A stretch of 64,000 nucleotides of DNA from Pantoea sp. Ap-967 (GCF_011752565.1 NZ_VWXK01000002.1:310001-374000), one strand, 5' to 3'. Shown: positions 24,947 to 33,868, numbered from the stretch's first letter. Program-made: numbers and translations. Notes: a model not told the origin generated them from the sequence alone.

Positions 24947-26515
24947 ATGCAAAGAAAAGTAGAAGTGCTGATTATCGGAAGTGGCTTCGGGGGCGCAATC
25001 GCTGCGCGCCGCTTAGCAGAAGCTGGGCGTGATGTGTTGATGCTTGAGCGTGGCCCCTGGCGCGACACGCTGCCCAATCGGTCGCTGGGCATCAAGAATC
25101 GGGTACCGCTGCCCCAAGGCATCAAGGCATACACCCACGGCTTGCGCTGCATTGGCTCGCACCGCCTGAAAAAAGACATCGTCCTGAACAAGCGGGGCTT
25201 TATCGAGGCCTACCACGGTGACGGCATCAACGTCATCTGCTCCTCGGGTGTTGGCGGTGGCAGCCATGTGTATGCTGGGTTCATGGATCGCCCCTTGGTA
25301 CCCAACTACTGGGACGCTCGGCATCCGGGCCTGTGCAACGCCGACATGGAGCGGTACTACGAAGAGCTCCTGAGCACCTACCAGGCACGCCCGCTGACCC
25401 CGCAGGATCAGGTGCCGAACAGCATCGAACACACCAACTATGGTGGAACGCTGAGCTGCCTGGGCCATCCCGCCGTCGCCTTCCTGATGCCCGAGCAACC
25501 AGGCCAGCCGCAAAAACGCGTCGATGCCAATGGGCTGGAGCGTTGGGAGTGCGACATGAAGAACAACAGCTTCCTTGGCTCACCCTCCGGAGCCAAGACA
25601 ACGCTGGATTTCTCTACCCTATGGCCTGCGATGCAGAAGGGCCTGAAGATCGAGGCGCAATGCGAAGTTGTCGGGATTCGGAGGCTCAACGGTGATCCTT
25701 CGCAGCGGATGCGCTACGAGGTGAGCTTCAGGAATCACGACACGAACACCCATGAACGTGTTCTGGCGGAACATGTCATCCTTGCCGCCGGTGGCCTTGG
25801 CAGCGTGCGCCTGCTGCTCAAGAGCCGGGATGTGAACGGCGGTCTTGCCGGCATGCCGCGCTTGGGCATGCGCTTTGGTGGCAATGGCGACTACTTCGGT
25901 TTGTGGAAAGAGAACAGCAGCAAGGACCTGTCCAAAGGGATGCCGATCGGCTCCCCCTTCCGCTTGAAGGACTCGCAGAACCATTCGGTGCTGGTGCTCC
26001 GGGCGAGCATTCAGGGAATCGATGCCATCCCGATGCCGCCCCTGCTCAAAGGCTGGTTGCGCAAGCAGTCCGTGATCATCGCCTTCGGCGGGGACAACAA
26101 CACCGGCACCATGTCGATGCACAACGGGCGGTTCAGGATCGCCTACAAGACGGGCGAGAACGAGATCTACGATCAGATCGCCAACGAGGTGGCGAACATC
26201 GAGCGCGCGACGAGTACAAAGGTGTACGCGCCCCGCAACCCGGTGACGGTTCACCCCATAGGCGGCGCTTGCCTCGGCGCCTCGATCGCCGACGGTGTGG
26301 TGGGCGCCAATGGCGAAGTGTTCGACAACCCCGGGCTGTACGTGGCCGACGCCTCCGCCCTCCCCGCTTCCCCTGGCGGCGCGCCAAGCCTGACAATCGC
26401 TGCGTGGTCTGCGAATGTGGCTGACCGCCTGATCGCCGCCCTGCGCGAGCGCGACGCACATCAGGCTGCGTCTGGCAGCCAGGCTGAGCCAGCGCCAGCA
26501 CGCCAAGGGGCCTGA
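24947..26515 (+). CDS. GMC-family oxidoreductase, cholesterol-oxidase-like (copy 1)
   Basis: The 522-aa flavoprotein starts KVEVLIIGSGFGGAIAARRLAEAGRDVLMLERG, a textbook FAD-binding fold near residues 5-36. A GDGINVICSSGVGGGSHVYAG block and the C-terminal VTVHPIGGACLG plus GLYVADASALPASPGGAPSLTIAAW match the cholesterol-oxidase branch of GMC enzymes. There is no signal peptide. Expected chemistry is oxidation of an alcohol with FAD; a sterol substrate is not implied in Pseudomonas. It is followed three bases later by a close paralogue and then by a phosphatidylserine decarboxylase gene. Confidence 0.82.
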   Translation: MQRKVEVLIIGSGFGGAIAARRLAEAGRDVLMLERGPWRDTLPNRSLGIKNRVPLPQGIKAYTHGLRCIGSHRLKKDIVLNKRGFIEAYHGDGINVICSSGVGGGSHVYAGFMDRPLVPNYWDARHPGLCNADMERYYEELLSTYQARPLTPQDQVPNSIEHTNYGGTLSCLGHPAVAFLMPEQPGQPQKRVDANGLERWECDMKNNSFLGSPSGAKTTLDFSTLWPAMQKGLKIEAQCEVVGIRRLNGDPSQRMRYEVSFRNHDTNTHERVLAEHVILAAGGLGSVRLLLKSRDVNGGLAGMPRLGMRFGGNGDYFGLWKENSSKDLSKGMPIGSPFRLKDSQNHSVLVLRASIQGIDAIPMPPLLKGWLRKQSVIIAFGGDNNTGTMSMHNGRFRIAYKTGENEIYDQIANEVANIERATSTKVYAPRNPVTVHPIGGACLGASIADGVVGANGEVFDNPGLYVADASALPASPGGAPSLTIAAWSANVADRLIAALRERDAHQAASGSQAEPAPARQGA

Positions 26516-26518
26516 TGC

Positions 26519-28066
26519 ATGACAGATCCGGTCGAAGTTCTGGTGATCGGCAGTGGGTTTGGCGGTGCGATCGCTGCCAAGCGCCTGGTCGATGCAGGCT
26601 GCAACGTGGTCATGCTGGAGCGCGGGCCGTGGCGCGACACGGTACCTAACCGCTCCATTGGCGTGGTCGACCCGGCGCCTTTGCCCCAGGGGGGCAAGGC
26701 ATTCACCCATGGCTTGCGGTCGATTCGCTCTCACCTCTCGAAACGGCAGGTGCTGTTGAACCGCAAAGGCTTCGTCGAGGCCTACCACGGCGATGGCATC
26801 AATGTGGTGTGTTCCTCGAACGTGGGCGGTGGCAGCCATATCTACGCTGGCATGTTGGCCAAACCCGCAAGCCCTACCTATTGGGATGGGCACCATCCCT
26901 CGATCAGCCAAGCGCGGATGGACGATTACTACACCCAAGTCATTCAACTGCTCGGGGCAAGAGCCGCAGCGCCAAGCGACCAGGTTCCTAATCGCATCAG
27001 CCTGACAGACTACGAGGGCCAACTCTCTACCGAAGGCCTGGCCAATCCGCTGCTTGGCTTTCTACTGCCCGATCAGCCTGGCGTGCCTGCCAAGGTGACG
27101 GATGCCAACGGCGTTGACCGCTGGGAATGCGACTACAAAAGCAACAGCGTTTTGGGATCATTTTCAGGTGCCAAGACCACGCTCGATTTCGCCGTGATCT
27201 GGCCGGCAATGCAAAAGGGATTGAAGGTGCAGGACCTATGCGAAGCAACTGCCATCTATAAGGTGGGCGCAGCCGACAAGGGCGGTGCGCGCTACGAGGT
27301 GCAGTACCTCGACCACCGCAGCAGAACCTCGCACAGCCTCCGGGCCAAGCACGTGATCCTCGCCGCAGGCTGCCTGAATACCGTTTCGCTGCTGTTCAAG
27401 GGCCGGGACGAAACCAAAGCGCTTACTGGCATGCCAAGGCTTGGGATGAACTTCGGCACCAACGGCGGCTACTTTGCCCTCTGGCGAGAAAATGCCGCGA
27501 TGGACCTTAGTCGCGGCCTGCCGCTGAGCGGGCCGTTTCGCAGCAAGGATTCACCCAGCACGTCTGCTCAGGTGTTACGGGCAGCGATCCAAGGTATCGA
27601 CGACATGCCCTTGCCCCAATGGCTAAAGCGCTGGCTGCGCAAGAATACCTTCATCGTCGCGCTGGGTAAGGATCACAACAACGGCAGCCTCCGCGTGAAG
27701 GATGGCAAACTCACTGTTCGCTACGACAAGGCACTGAGCCCGGTCTACCAGGAGATCGACTACGAAGTAAGCACGATCGAGCGTACTACCGGCACGCGCA
27801 TCCACGCGCCTCGCGCCCCAATCACCGTGCAGCCTTTGGGCGGCGCCTGCCTGGGTGCATCGGTGGAGGATGGTGTGATCGGCGCCAACGGTGAAATCTT
27901 CGACAACCCTGGTTTGTATGTGGCCGACGCCGCAGCCTTGCCGACGTCACCCGGTAGGCCGCCGAGCCTGACCATTGCGGCTTGGGCCACGCACGTCGCA
28001 GACCATCTGGTGGCGGCCATCCAGCGTGACGACACCGCGCAGGTCGTGGCGGGTGAACAGCGATGA
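26519..28066 (+). CDS. GMC-family oxidoreductase, cholesterol-oxidase-like (copy 2, His to Gln)
   Basis: The 515-aa protein is collinear with copy 1 throughout (for example VEVLVIGSGFGGAIAAKRLVDAG and GDGINVVCSSNVGGGSHIYAG), so the pair arose by tandem duplication. In the conserved C-terminal motif it reads ITVQPLGGACLG: the histidine of copy 1 is a glutamine, encoded by CAG at about 27831. That residue is strongly conserved in related enzymes as I recall, so copy 2 may have altered activity or serve as a partner subunit. Its TGA overlaps the Psd start (ATGA), so the two are co-translated. Confidence 0.8.
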   Translation: MTDPVEVLVIGSGFGGAIAAKRLVDAGCNVVMLERGPWRDTVPNRSIGVVDPAPLPQGGKAFTHGLRSIRSHLSKRQVLLNRKGFVEAYHGDGINVVCSSNVGGGSHIYAGMLAKPASPTYWDGHHPSISQARMDDYYTQVIQLLGARAAAPSDQVPNRISLTDYEGQLSTEGLANPLLGFLLPDQPGVPAKVTDANGVDRWECDYKSNSVLGSFSGAKTTLDFAVIWPAMQKGLKVQDLCEATAIYKVGAADKGGARYEVQYLDHRSRTSHSLRAKHVILAAGCLNTVSLLFKGRDETKALTGMPRLGMNFGTNGGYFALWRENAAMDLSRGLPLSGPFRSKDSPSTSAQVLRAAIQGIDDMPLPQWLKRWLRKNTFIVALGKDHNNGSLRVKDGKLTVRYDKALSPVYQEIDYEVSTIERTTGTRIHAPRAPITVQPLGGACLGASVEDGVIGANGEIFDNPGLYVADAAALPTSPGRPPSLTIAAWATHVADHLVAAIQRDDTAQVVAGEQR

Positions 28067-28932
28067 GCGAGCGGCTGTTCATGTTGGGTCAGTACCTGGC
28101 GCCCCACCACGCACTGTCGCGCGTGGCGGGCTGGATCGCCAGATGCAAATCACCCTGGTTGAAAAACCGGCTTATCAAAGGGTTCATCAAACGGTACAAG
28201 GTCGATATGAGCGCGGCAATCGGCCAGCACGCCGAAGATTACCCGCACTTCAATGCGTTCTTCACCCGCGCATTGAAGCCGGGATTACGGCCTTTGCAGG
28301 GAGGCTTCGGAACAGTGACCAGCCCTGCCGATGGATCGATCAGCCAAATTGGACCGACCACCGGCGAGCGCTTGCTACAGGCCAAGGGGCATGACTTCAC
28401 CCTGACTGAACTGCTAGGCGGCGCTGGACAGGCCGCAAGTTTCCATGATGGGCAGTTTGTCACGATCTACCTTTCCCCGCGTGACTACCATCGTGTCCAT
28501 ATGCCGATTGCTGGCACCCTGCGAGAAATGATCCATGTACCCGGTAAGCTGTTCTCGGTAAATCCCCTGACCGTCTCGAAAGTACCGCGCTTGTTCGCAC
28601 GTAACGAGCGAGTCATTTGCCTGTTTGAAACGGCGCTTGGCCCCATGGCGGTGGTGCTGGTGGGTGCGATGGTTGTGGCATCGATCAGGACGGCCTGGGC
28701 AGGCCTGGTAGACGCTCCGGGCAAAACAGTGACGACATTCGCCTACCCTCTCGCTGGAAACGGCAGTGTTCAGCTGGCGCAGGGTGACGAGATGGGTACG
28801 TTTGACGTGGGGTCTACCGTCATCGTCCTGTTTGGACCCAAGGCGGTAGAGTGGATTGATACAGTATCGCCAGGCACTACGGTCCAGGTAGGCCAGATTT
28901 TAGGTACCACTGCTCCCCGCCTCAACCAATAG
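28063..28932 (+). CDS. phosphatidylserine decarboxylase paralogue
   Basis: The 289-aa protein has the family landmarks AEDYPHFNAFFTRALKPG, SPADGSISQ, IYLSPRDYHRVHMPIAGTLREM and, near the end, DVGSTVIVLFGP. The Gly250-Ser251 pair (Ser codon at 28813) is the self-cleavage site that creates the pyruvoyl cofactor, so it should be active. Such enzymes turn phosphatidylserine into phosphatidylethanolamine at the membrane. The housekeeping psd gene of Pseudomonas normally sits elsewhere, so this is probably a second copy. It is co-translated with two GMC oxidoreductases, an unusual setting. Confidence 0.85.
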   Translation: MSERLFMLGQYLAPHHALSRVAGWIARCKSPWLKNRLIKGFIKRYKVDMSAAIGQHAEDYPHFNAFFTRALKPGLRPLQGGFGTVTSPADGSISQIGPTTGERLLQAKGHDFTLTELLGGAGQAASFHDGQFVTIYLSPRDYHRVHMPIAGTLREMIHVPGKLFSVNPLTVSKVPRLFARNERVICLFETALGPMAVVLVGAMVVASIRTAWAGLVDAPGKTVTTFAYPLAGNGSVQLAQGDEMGTFDVGSTVIVLFGPKAVEWIDTVSPGTTVQVGQILGTTAPRLNQ

Positions 28933-29023
28933 CTGACCCTGTAATCGACAATGTCCATGGAGCTACCCTGAAGATCAGCCGGGGCCACAGCCTCAGCCGT
29001 CAGAAATGGCAGTTCTCGTTCGC

Positions 29024-29072
29024 GAATCCTTTAAGGGTATCAAGGGTATTTTTGCGGGTACATTTTCCATAG
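29024..29072. repeat. spaced GGGTA repeats, possibly recombinase arm-site remnant
   Basis: In the gap after psd, GGGTATC, GGGTATT and GGGTACA occur within 35 bases. A related arrangement (GGTATCGAGGGTATTTGGGGGGGTACA) is at about 311-337 near the window start; aligned over 45 bases the two loci agree at roughly three quarters of positions. Spaced GGGTA units resemble arm-type integrase sites next to old island ends. No integrase gene is near. This is only a suggestion. Confidence 0.25.
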
Positions 29073-29100
29073 TTTGGCTGGAACTACCTGCTCTAGAGGC

Positions 29101-29487
29101 TCAGATCCAGACGTCGTTCAGCGCCGTCAGCTCTCCTCCTTCATGCCCGGTGTTCAGCACACCCCGCGGCTCAATCATCATCAGCTTCGCCTCCCCCTGC
29201 GCCGCCGTGCGGTGCTCCACCCCACGCGGCACCACATACAACTCACCCGGCTGCACATAAACGCAGCCCTCCGGCAGGTCGATCCGCAAGGTACCTTCCA
29301 GTACCAGAAACGCTTCGTCGGTTTCCGGATGCGAATGCCAGATAAACTCCCCTTCGATGCGCACGACCTTGAACTGGTAGTCGTTCATTTCCGCGACCAC
29401 CCTTGGGCTCCACTGTTGCTCAATCAGTGACGCCTTCTGGGCCAGGTTCACAGGTTGCGATGCGCGTTGCTGATACATATCGTTCAT
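29101..29487 (-). CDS. cupin domain protein
   Basis: The 128-aa single-domain protein has the cupin core FIWHSHPETDEAFLVLEGTLRIDLPEG with two histidines and a glutamate for metal binding, and the second motif GELYVVPRGVEHRTAAQGEA. It is the normal size for a small metal cupin such as a mannose-6-phosphate-isomerase-like fold. The reaction is unknown. It lies 73 bp from the end of an AraC gene on the same strand, and convergent to psd. It may be controlled by that AraC protein. Confidence 0.8.
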   Translation of the reverse strand: MNDMYQQRASQPVNLAQKASLIEQQWSPRVVAEMNDYQFKVVRIEGEFIWHSHPETDEAFLVLEGTLRIDLPEGCVYVQPGELYVVPRGVEHRTAAQGEAKLMMIEPRGVLNTGHEGGELTALNDVWI

Positions 29488-29560
29488 GACCGATCCTCTC
29501 TAGGTTTGAGCGATCAGCCTATCGAACGAAACGCACACGGCGCTTGTACGATCCTGCAAG

Positions 29561-30376
29561 TCAGCCAGAGGGGCGTAAGCGCTCCAGCCAGCGCATGGGT
29601 GACACGCCGTAGCTGCGAGTGAAGTGGCGCGTCATGTGGCTCTGGTCGTGAAAGCCCGAGGCCAGGGCGGCATCCACCAAGGTGAAGCCATCCAGGATCA
29701 GCCGGCGAAAACAGTCCAGGCGCCGCAGCGTGACAAAGCGGTAGGGGCTGGTGCCGTACAGCGCCCGGAAGTCCCGCGACAAGCTCCACTGCTCACGCCC
29801 ACTGGCCTGTTCGAGCATCTCCAGGGTGATGCCTTGGTGCAGGTGCTCCATGATGAACGCCCGGGCGCGCTCGGCAGAGCGGTAATCCAGGCGTTTGCGA
29901 CCGCGTGGCTTGCCGCCGACGGAGCGCAGCGCCATGGCCAGGTCGTAAACGGCGTCCTGTTCTTCCAGGGTTTCCAGCGGGTGATCCAGTGCCTGCACAA
30001 AGGTTTCGCTGGCACGGTAAAGGCGTGGGTCGCTGGACAGCCCACCCGCGATGAAGGGCAACGGTTCACCGCCAAGCACGTTCTGGATCAGCGAAGGGTC
30101 GATGTAAGCCATGCGGTAGCGAAAGCCTGCATCCGTTCCGGCCATGCCGTCATGCACTTCGTCCGGGTGCAACACCAGCGTGTTGCCCGGCACGCCGTGC
30201 CGCAATGCGCCTTTGTAGTGAAAGCTCTGCACGCCGGCGAGGGTGCGGCCGATCGAATAGGTGTCGTGGCGGTGCGGATCGTAGCCATGGCTGCCGAACC
30301 AGGCTTCGATGCGCTCGACGCCGCCGGGGCGAGCACTGCGGATCACCCAGTCGGTTGGAGATGGCTTTCGTTCCAT
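29561..30376 (-). CDS. AraC-family transcriptional regulator
   Basis: The product (271 aa from MERKPSPTD at 30376) has an N-terminal AraC_binding cupin (HGYDPHRHDTYSIGRTLAGVQSFHYKG, then TLVLHPDEVHDG) and two C-terminal helix-turn-helix units, ending DAALASGFHDQSHMTRHFTRSYGVSPMRWL. The reading frame stays open far upstream to 31006, but that part is the complement of the prpF remnant and includes a REP element, so it is not coding. This sensor type often senses small metabolites and activates amino-acid exporters or catabolic genes. The target is unknown. Confidence 0.85.
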   Translation of the reverse strand: MERKPSPTDWVIRSARPGGVERIEAWFGSHGYDPHRHDTYSIGRTLAGVQSFHYKGALRHGVPGNTLVLHPDEVHDGMAGTDAGFRYRMAYIDPSLIQNVLGGEPLPFIAGGLSSDPRLYRASETFVQALDHPLETLEEQDAVYDLAMALRSVGGKPRGRKRLDYRSAERARAFIMEHLHQGITLEMLEQASGREQWSLSRDFRALYGTSPYRFVTLRRLDCFRRLILDGFTLVDAALASGFHDQSHMTRHFTRSYGVSPMRWLERLRPSG

Positions 30377-30453
30377 GAGGTTTTCTCGAAGCTGTTGGTA
30401 GGGCTGGGTGCTTTCCCACAGGGCCTCCACAGCCTTGAGGCCGGTGCAGTACC

Positions 30454-30477
30454 TGTGGGAGCGGGCTTGCCCGCGAA
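30454..30477. repeat. single REP element
   Basis: The sequence tgtgggagcgggcttgcccg and its following bases match the REP consensus found at 40932, 52296 and 55841 in this window. It is a single copy between the AraC start and the chimeric prpF remnant. REP elements in P. putida sit between genes and can bind gyrase or IHF or be moved by RAYT transposases; no RAYT gene is here. Confidence 0.8.
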
Positions 30478-30556
30478 GGGGCCAGGACAGGTGGGGCCGC
30501 CACGCCGCCGCCGATCGAAGAAAACATTCCGAGGATACCTCATTCCCGTCTACGCC

Positions 30557-31821
30557 ATGACGCCGGAGCCGTGCGGCAATCGCCGTCACGACGCCTTCGC
30601 GCCAGGCGACAAGCTGCAACTCGTCATTGAGCGCGCAGACGGCACCACCGAAAACGTAACCGTAACCAGCCGCCTGGACACACACGAAGACGTGCGCTAC
30701 TTCCGCCGCGGCGGCACCAGCAAAGGCGTCTTTTTCCTTGAGCAGGATGTTCCTGCGGCCGGCCCGGAGCGCGATGCACTGATGCTCCGTGTAATCGGTA
30801 GCCCGGATCCTTACGGCAAGCAGATCGACGGCATGGGCGCTGCCACCTCCAGCTCCAGCAAGGTTGTCATCATCGGCAAGTCGGATCGCGATGATTGCGA
30901 TGTCGACTACCTGTTCGGTGCCCCGGCAATCGAAAACCCAGTGGTCGACTGGTCCGGCAACTGCGGCAACCTGAGCGCAGCCGTTGGCCCGTTCGCCATT
31001 CGCCAAGGGCTGAACGATGCGCCTCGTGACGGCATCGCCACCCTGCGCATCTGGCAGGCAATATTCAGAAACGCATCATCGCCCATGTCCCGATGAAGGA
31101 TGGCGAGGTCGTTGAAGAAGGTGACTTCGTGCTCGATGGCGTCGCCTTCCCAGCGGCCGAAATCGTCGTGGAGTTCCTTCAGCCCGGCGGCTCAGGCGGC
31201 AGCATCCTGCCAACCGGCAATGTCGTGGATGAGCTGGACATTCCCGGCTTTCCAGGCTTGCCGGCAACGCTGCTCAATGCAGGCAACCCGACGATCTTCG
31301 TCGACGCCATGCGCGTTGGCCTGACCGGCACCGAGACCCAAGACCAGGTCAATGGCAACGCCGAACTGCTGCAGTCGTTGGAAACCATCCGCGCACACTG
31401 CACCGTGGCCATGGGCCTGGCGGCTACCGCCGAAGAGGCAACGCGCCTTCGCCCGCACACCCCGAAGCTGTGCCTGGTCGCACCGCCGCAAACTTACGGG
31501 GCTGCCGGTGGCAAGACAGTCGAAGCGGCCGAGATCGATGTGATCGCTCGCATTCTCTCCATGGGCAAATTGCACCACGCGATTACCGGCACAGGCGCTG
31601 TCGCCGTTGCCGTGGCAGCCGCCCTGGAGGGCACGCTGGTCAACCGGATCGTCGGTGATATCGGTGAACGCCAGGTGAACATGGGCCATACCGCCGGCAC
31701 CGTTGCCGTTGGCGCGCAGACCGCCCAGGTCGATGGTAACTGGATCGTGGACAAGACCGTCATGAGCCGCAGCGCCCGCCGCCTGATGGAAGGTTGGGTG
31801 CTCGTACCGTCGAAGTACTGA
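30557..31821 (+). pseudogene. prpF: prpF-like (2-methylaconitate isomerase) remnant: aconitase tail joined to prpF, plus a frameshift
   Basis: The frame first encodes PGDKLQLVIERADGTTENVTVTSRLDTHEDVRYF (about 30600-30710), which looks like the C-terminal end of an aconitase. It then switches without a stop into GGTSKGVFF, RVIGSPDPYGKQIDGMG and DWSGNCGNLSAAVGPFAI, the start and core of PrpF. The PrpF N-terminus is missing. At 31060/31061 one base is lost: adding one A restores RIWQANIQKRIIAHVP and joins the two frames, which otherwise stop at 31096 and resume until 31821 (SRSARRLMEGWVLVP). PrpF works in the methylcitrate pathway. The gene is almost certainly dead as a PrpF. A sequencing error could explain the frameshift but not the fusion. 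Confidence 0.8.
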
Positions 31822-31832
31822 TTGCTCATCTA

Positions 31833-31856
31833 CCGCCGACCTCCGAAGGTCGGCGG
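31833..31856. other. perfect 10-bp hairpin after the prpF remnant
   Basis: CCGCCGACCT and AGGTCGGCGG form a perfect ten-base stem with a four-base loop (CCGA) a few bases past the prpF stop. No T-run follows on either strand. It may be a weak or factor-dependent terminator protecting the downstream lactonase gene, which starts 37 bp later. Confidence 0.55.
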
Positions 31857-31892
31857 CACTCATCACAACAAAAACAACGATGAGATTTTGCT

Positions 31893-33113
31893 ATGCGCCC
31901 ATCACCGTTCTCACCCGCCATTTCTCGACGCACGCTGCTCTCTTCTACTTCCATCGTCGCTGCGGCAACCATTCTGGGCCTCGGCGCGGGAGCGGCAAAT
32001 GCCAAATCAGAACCCGAGAAGAACACTATGCAGCCTGCCAACTCGAACAAAACCCAATGTGTCTATGTGGGTTCCAGAACCACTCGCGAGCGTAACGCCC
32101 GTGGCGCTGGCATCACGGTTTATCGACATGACCCGCAGACAGGTCGCTCCGAACGGGTTCAAACCGTTGGCGATCTGACCAACCCATCCTTCCTGTGCCT
32201 CGACCAAACCCAGAGCCTGTTGTTCTGCGTGCATGGCGACCAGTCTACTTTCAGCTCATTTCAAATTGAGCCAGGCAGCGGAACACTCACCAAGGTGAGC
32301 TCTGTTAGTTGCGAAGGGCACAACCCCGTCCACCTTACCGTGGACAAGAGCAACACATTCCTCGCAGTGGCCAACTACGCCACCGGCAGCATTGTCATGC
32401 TGCCGTTCGATAAGACCGGCCACCTGCAACCCGTCGTCAGCAAATACGACCTTCCGGGCAACCCTGGCCCCCACAAGATCGAGCAGGCGAGCGCCCACCC
32501 ACACATGATCCCACGCGATCCATCAGGCCGTTACCTGGTGGTGCCGGACAAGGGGCTGGACAAGGTCTTTGTGTTCGATTTGAAACAGGACGGGGCCGCA
32601 CTGAAGCCTGAACTGGCCCATGAAATCAAATCACGCGAAGGTGCCGGCCCCCGGCATGTAGTGTTCTCTCCCACTGGCTCTTTTGCCTATGTGGTAAACG
32701 AGCTGGACAGCACGATCACCAGCTACCGTTACAACCAGAACGACGGCTCCCTGGTTCCATTCCAGATGATTCCAGCCCTCCCCCAGGACTTCGTAGGCGA
32801 CAGCCGTGCCGCAGCGCTAGTCATGGCACCGGATGGAGCACATTTGTTCTCCTCCAATCGTGGGCATGACAGCGTGACCATTTACTCGGTGGATCAGCCT
32901 ACCGGCAAGATCAACCCGGTCGGCAACGTGCCCAGCCAAGGCAAGAAGCCCCGCTTCATGACCACCTCCCCCAACGGGCGCTTCCTGTTCGTCGCCAACG
33001 AAGACAGCGACAACATCAAGACCTTCGCCATTAGCCCGAAAGGCGAACTGGCGTTACTGGAACATCCGATCGACACCGGCAGCCCGGTCTGCATGATTTT
33101 CCGCACCGTCTGA
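31893..33113 (+). CDS. Tat-exported lactonase-family beta-propeller (6-phosphogluconolactonase-like)
   Basis: The 406-aa protein begins with a twin-arginine signal, SRRTLLSSTSIVAAATILGLGAGAANA, cleaved near residue 37. The mature part shows repeated propeller blades, including GHNPVHLTVDKSNTFLAVANY, GAGPRHVVFSPTGSFAYVVNELDSTITSY and KPRFMTTSPNGRFLFVANEDSDNI, typical of the YbhE/Pgl lactonase family. Export to the periplasm argues against the usual cytosolic sugar-phosphate role, so another lactone is likely. It is followed 29 bp later by a solute-binding-protein gene. Confidence 0.82.
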   Translation: MRPSPFSPAISRRTLLSSTSIVAAATILGLGAGAANAKSEPEKNTMQPANSNKTQCVYVGSRTTRERNARGAGITVYRHDPQTGRSERVQTVGDLTNPSFLCLDQTQSLLFCVHGDQSTFSSFQIEPGSGTLTKVSSVSCEGHNPVHLTVDKSNTFLAVANYATGSIVMLPFDKTGHLQPVVSKYDLPGNPGPHKIEQASAHPHMIPRDPSGRYLVVPDKGLDKVFVFDLKQDGAALKPELAHEIKSREGAGPRHVVFSPTGSFAYVVNELDSTITSYRYNQNDGSLVPFQMIPALPQDFVGDSRAAALVMAPDGAHLFSSNRGHDSVTIYSVDQPTGKINPVGNVPSQGKKPRFMTTSPNGRFLFVANEDSDNIKTFAISPKGELALLEHPIDTGSPVCMIFRTV

Positions 33114-33142
33114 AGCCGTTTTTTCATGATCCTGGAGAAGGT

Positions 33143-33868
33143 ATGAGCCCTATCGCCCAACAGGTACTCAAGGACCTGGCGCCCGAAGGCATTCTGCATG
33201 CGGCAATCAACTTCGGTAACCCCGTGCTGGCTCAGCCAGGCGCTGACGGGGAACCGCATGGCGTTTCTGTTGCATTAGCCAAATCGCTGGCCGAAGCGCT
33301 GGGCGTAGGGCTCGCATTGCACACATACGATGCAGCCGGGAAAGTATTCGCGGCACTTGAACACAACGCATGGACTCTGGCCTTCCTGGCCATCGAGCCC
33401 GTGCGCGCTGCGCAGATCAGCTTCAGCGAACCCTACGTCCTGATCGAAGGGACCTACCTGGTCAGAGCCGATGCCCCCTACGCCACGATCGAGGACCTGG
33501 ATCAACCCGGGCTTCGACTTGCGGTAGGCAACGGCGCCGCATACGACCTGTACCTGTCACGCACCTTGCAACATGCTGAGCTGCACAGGGCTGACACCTC
33601 TGCTGGCGCTGTAGAACTCTTCATCGACCAAGGCCTGGATGCGGCCGCCGGCGTAAGGCAACCGCTGGAGCAAATCGCAGCCAAGCATCCGGATTTTCGG
33701 GTAATACAGGGAGCCTTCACCGCTATCCGTCAGGCAGTCGCGGTTCCACGCGGCCGTGATGCGGGAGCAGCCTACGTACGAGATTTCGTCGAGCGACGAC
33801 TTGCCGAGGGTTTCGTCCGCGGCGCGTTACTCGCCAGCGGACAAACCGACCTCAGCGCACCGCGCTGA
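33143..33868 (+). CDS. family-3 solute-binding-domain protein without signal peptide
   Basis: The 241-aa protein is a full amino-acid-type binding fold: GILHAAINFGNPVLAQPGADGEPHGVSVALAKSLAEALG at the N-terminus, then FSEPYVLIEGTYLVRADAPYATIEDLDQPGLRLAVGNGAAYDLYL. Unlike AapJ, it starts MSPIAQQVLKDLAPEG and has no hydrophobic leader, so it seems cytoplasmic, unless a promoter or start further up has been lost. An ATPase fragment of ABC type follows within 100 bp. It could be an enzyme-like relative or an orphan of a lost transporter. Confidence 0.75.
   Translation: MSPIAQQVLKDLAPEGILHAAINFGNPVLAQPGADGEPHGVSVALAKSLAEALGVGLALHTYDAAGKVFAALEHNAWTLAFLAIEPVRAAQISFSEPYVLIEGTYLVRADAPYATIEDLDQPGLRLAVGNGAAYDLYLSRTLQHAELHRADTSAGAVELFIDQGLDAAAGVRQPLEQIAAKHPDFRVIQGAFTAIRQAVAVPRGRDAGAAYVRDFVERRLAEGFVRGALLASGQTDLSAPR

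Noticed and set aside
24666..24962. 98-codon frame in the gap before the GMC operon
   Set aside because: It has no ribosome site or recognisable protein pattern and overlaps the GMC start; probably chance.
25619..27022. 467-codon minus-strand frame
   Set aside because: It is antisense to the two GMC oxidoreductase genes, whose plus-strand products are unmistakable.
30377..31006. N-terminal extension of the AraC gene to 31006
   Set aside because: This part is antisense to the prpF remnant and crosses a REP element; the AraC domain begins properly at 30376.
30557..31821. 4-oxalomesaconate tautomerase (GalD) instead of PrpF
   Set aside because: The RVIGSPDPYGKQIDGMG and DWSGNCGNLSAAVGPFAI blocks fit PrpF better than GalD.
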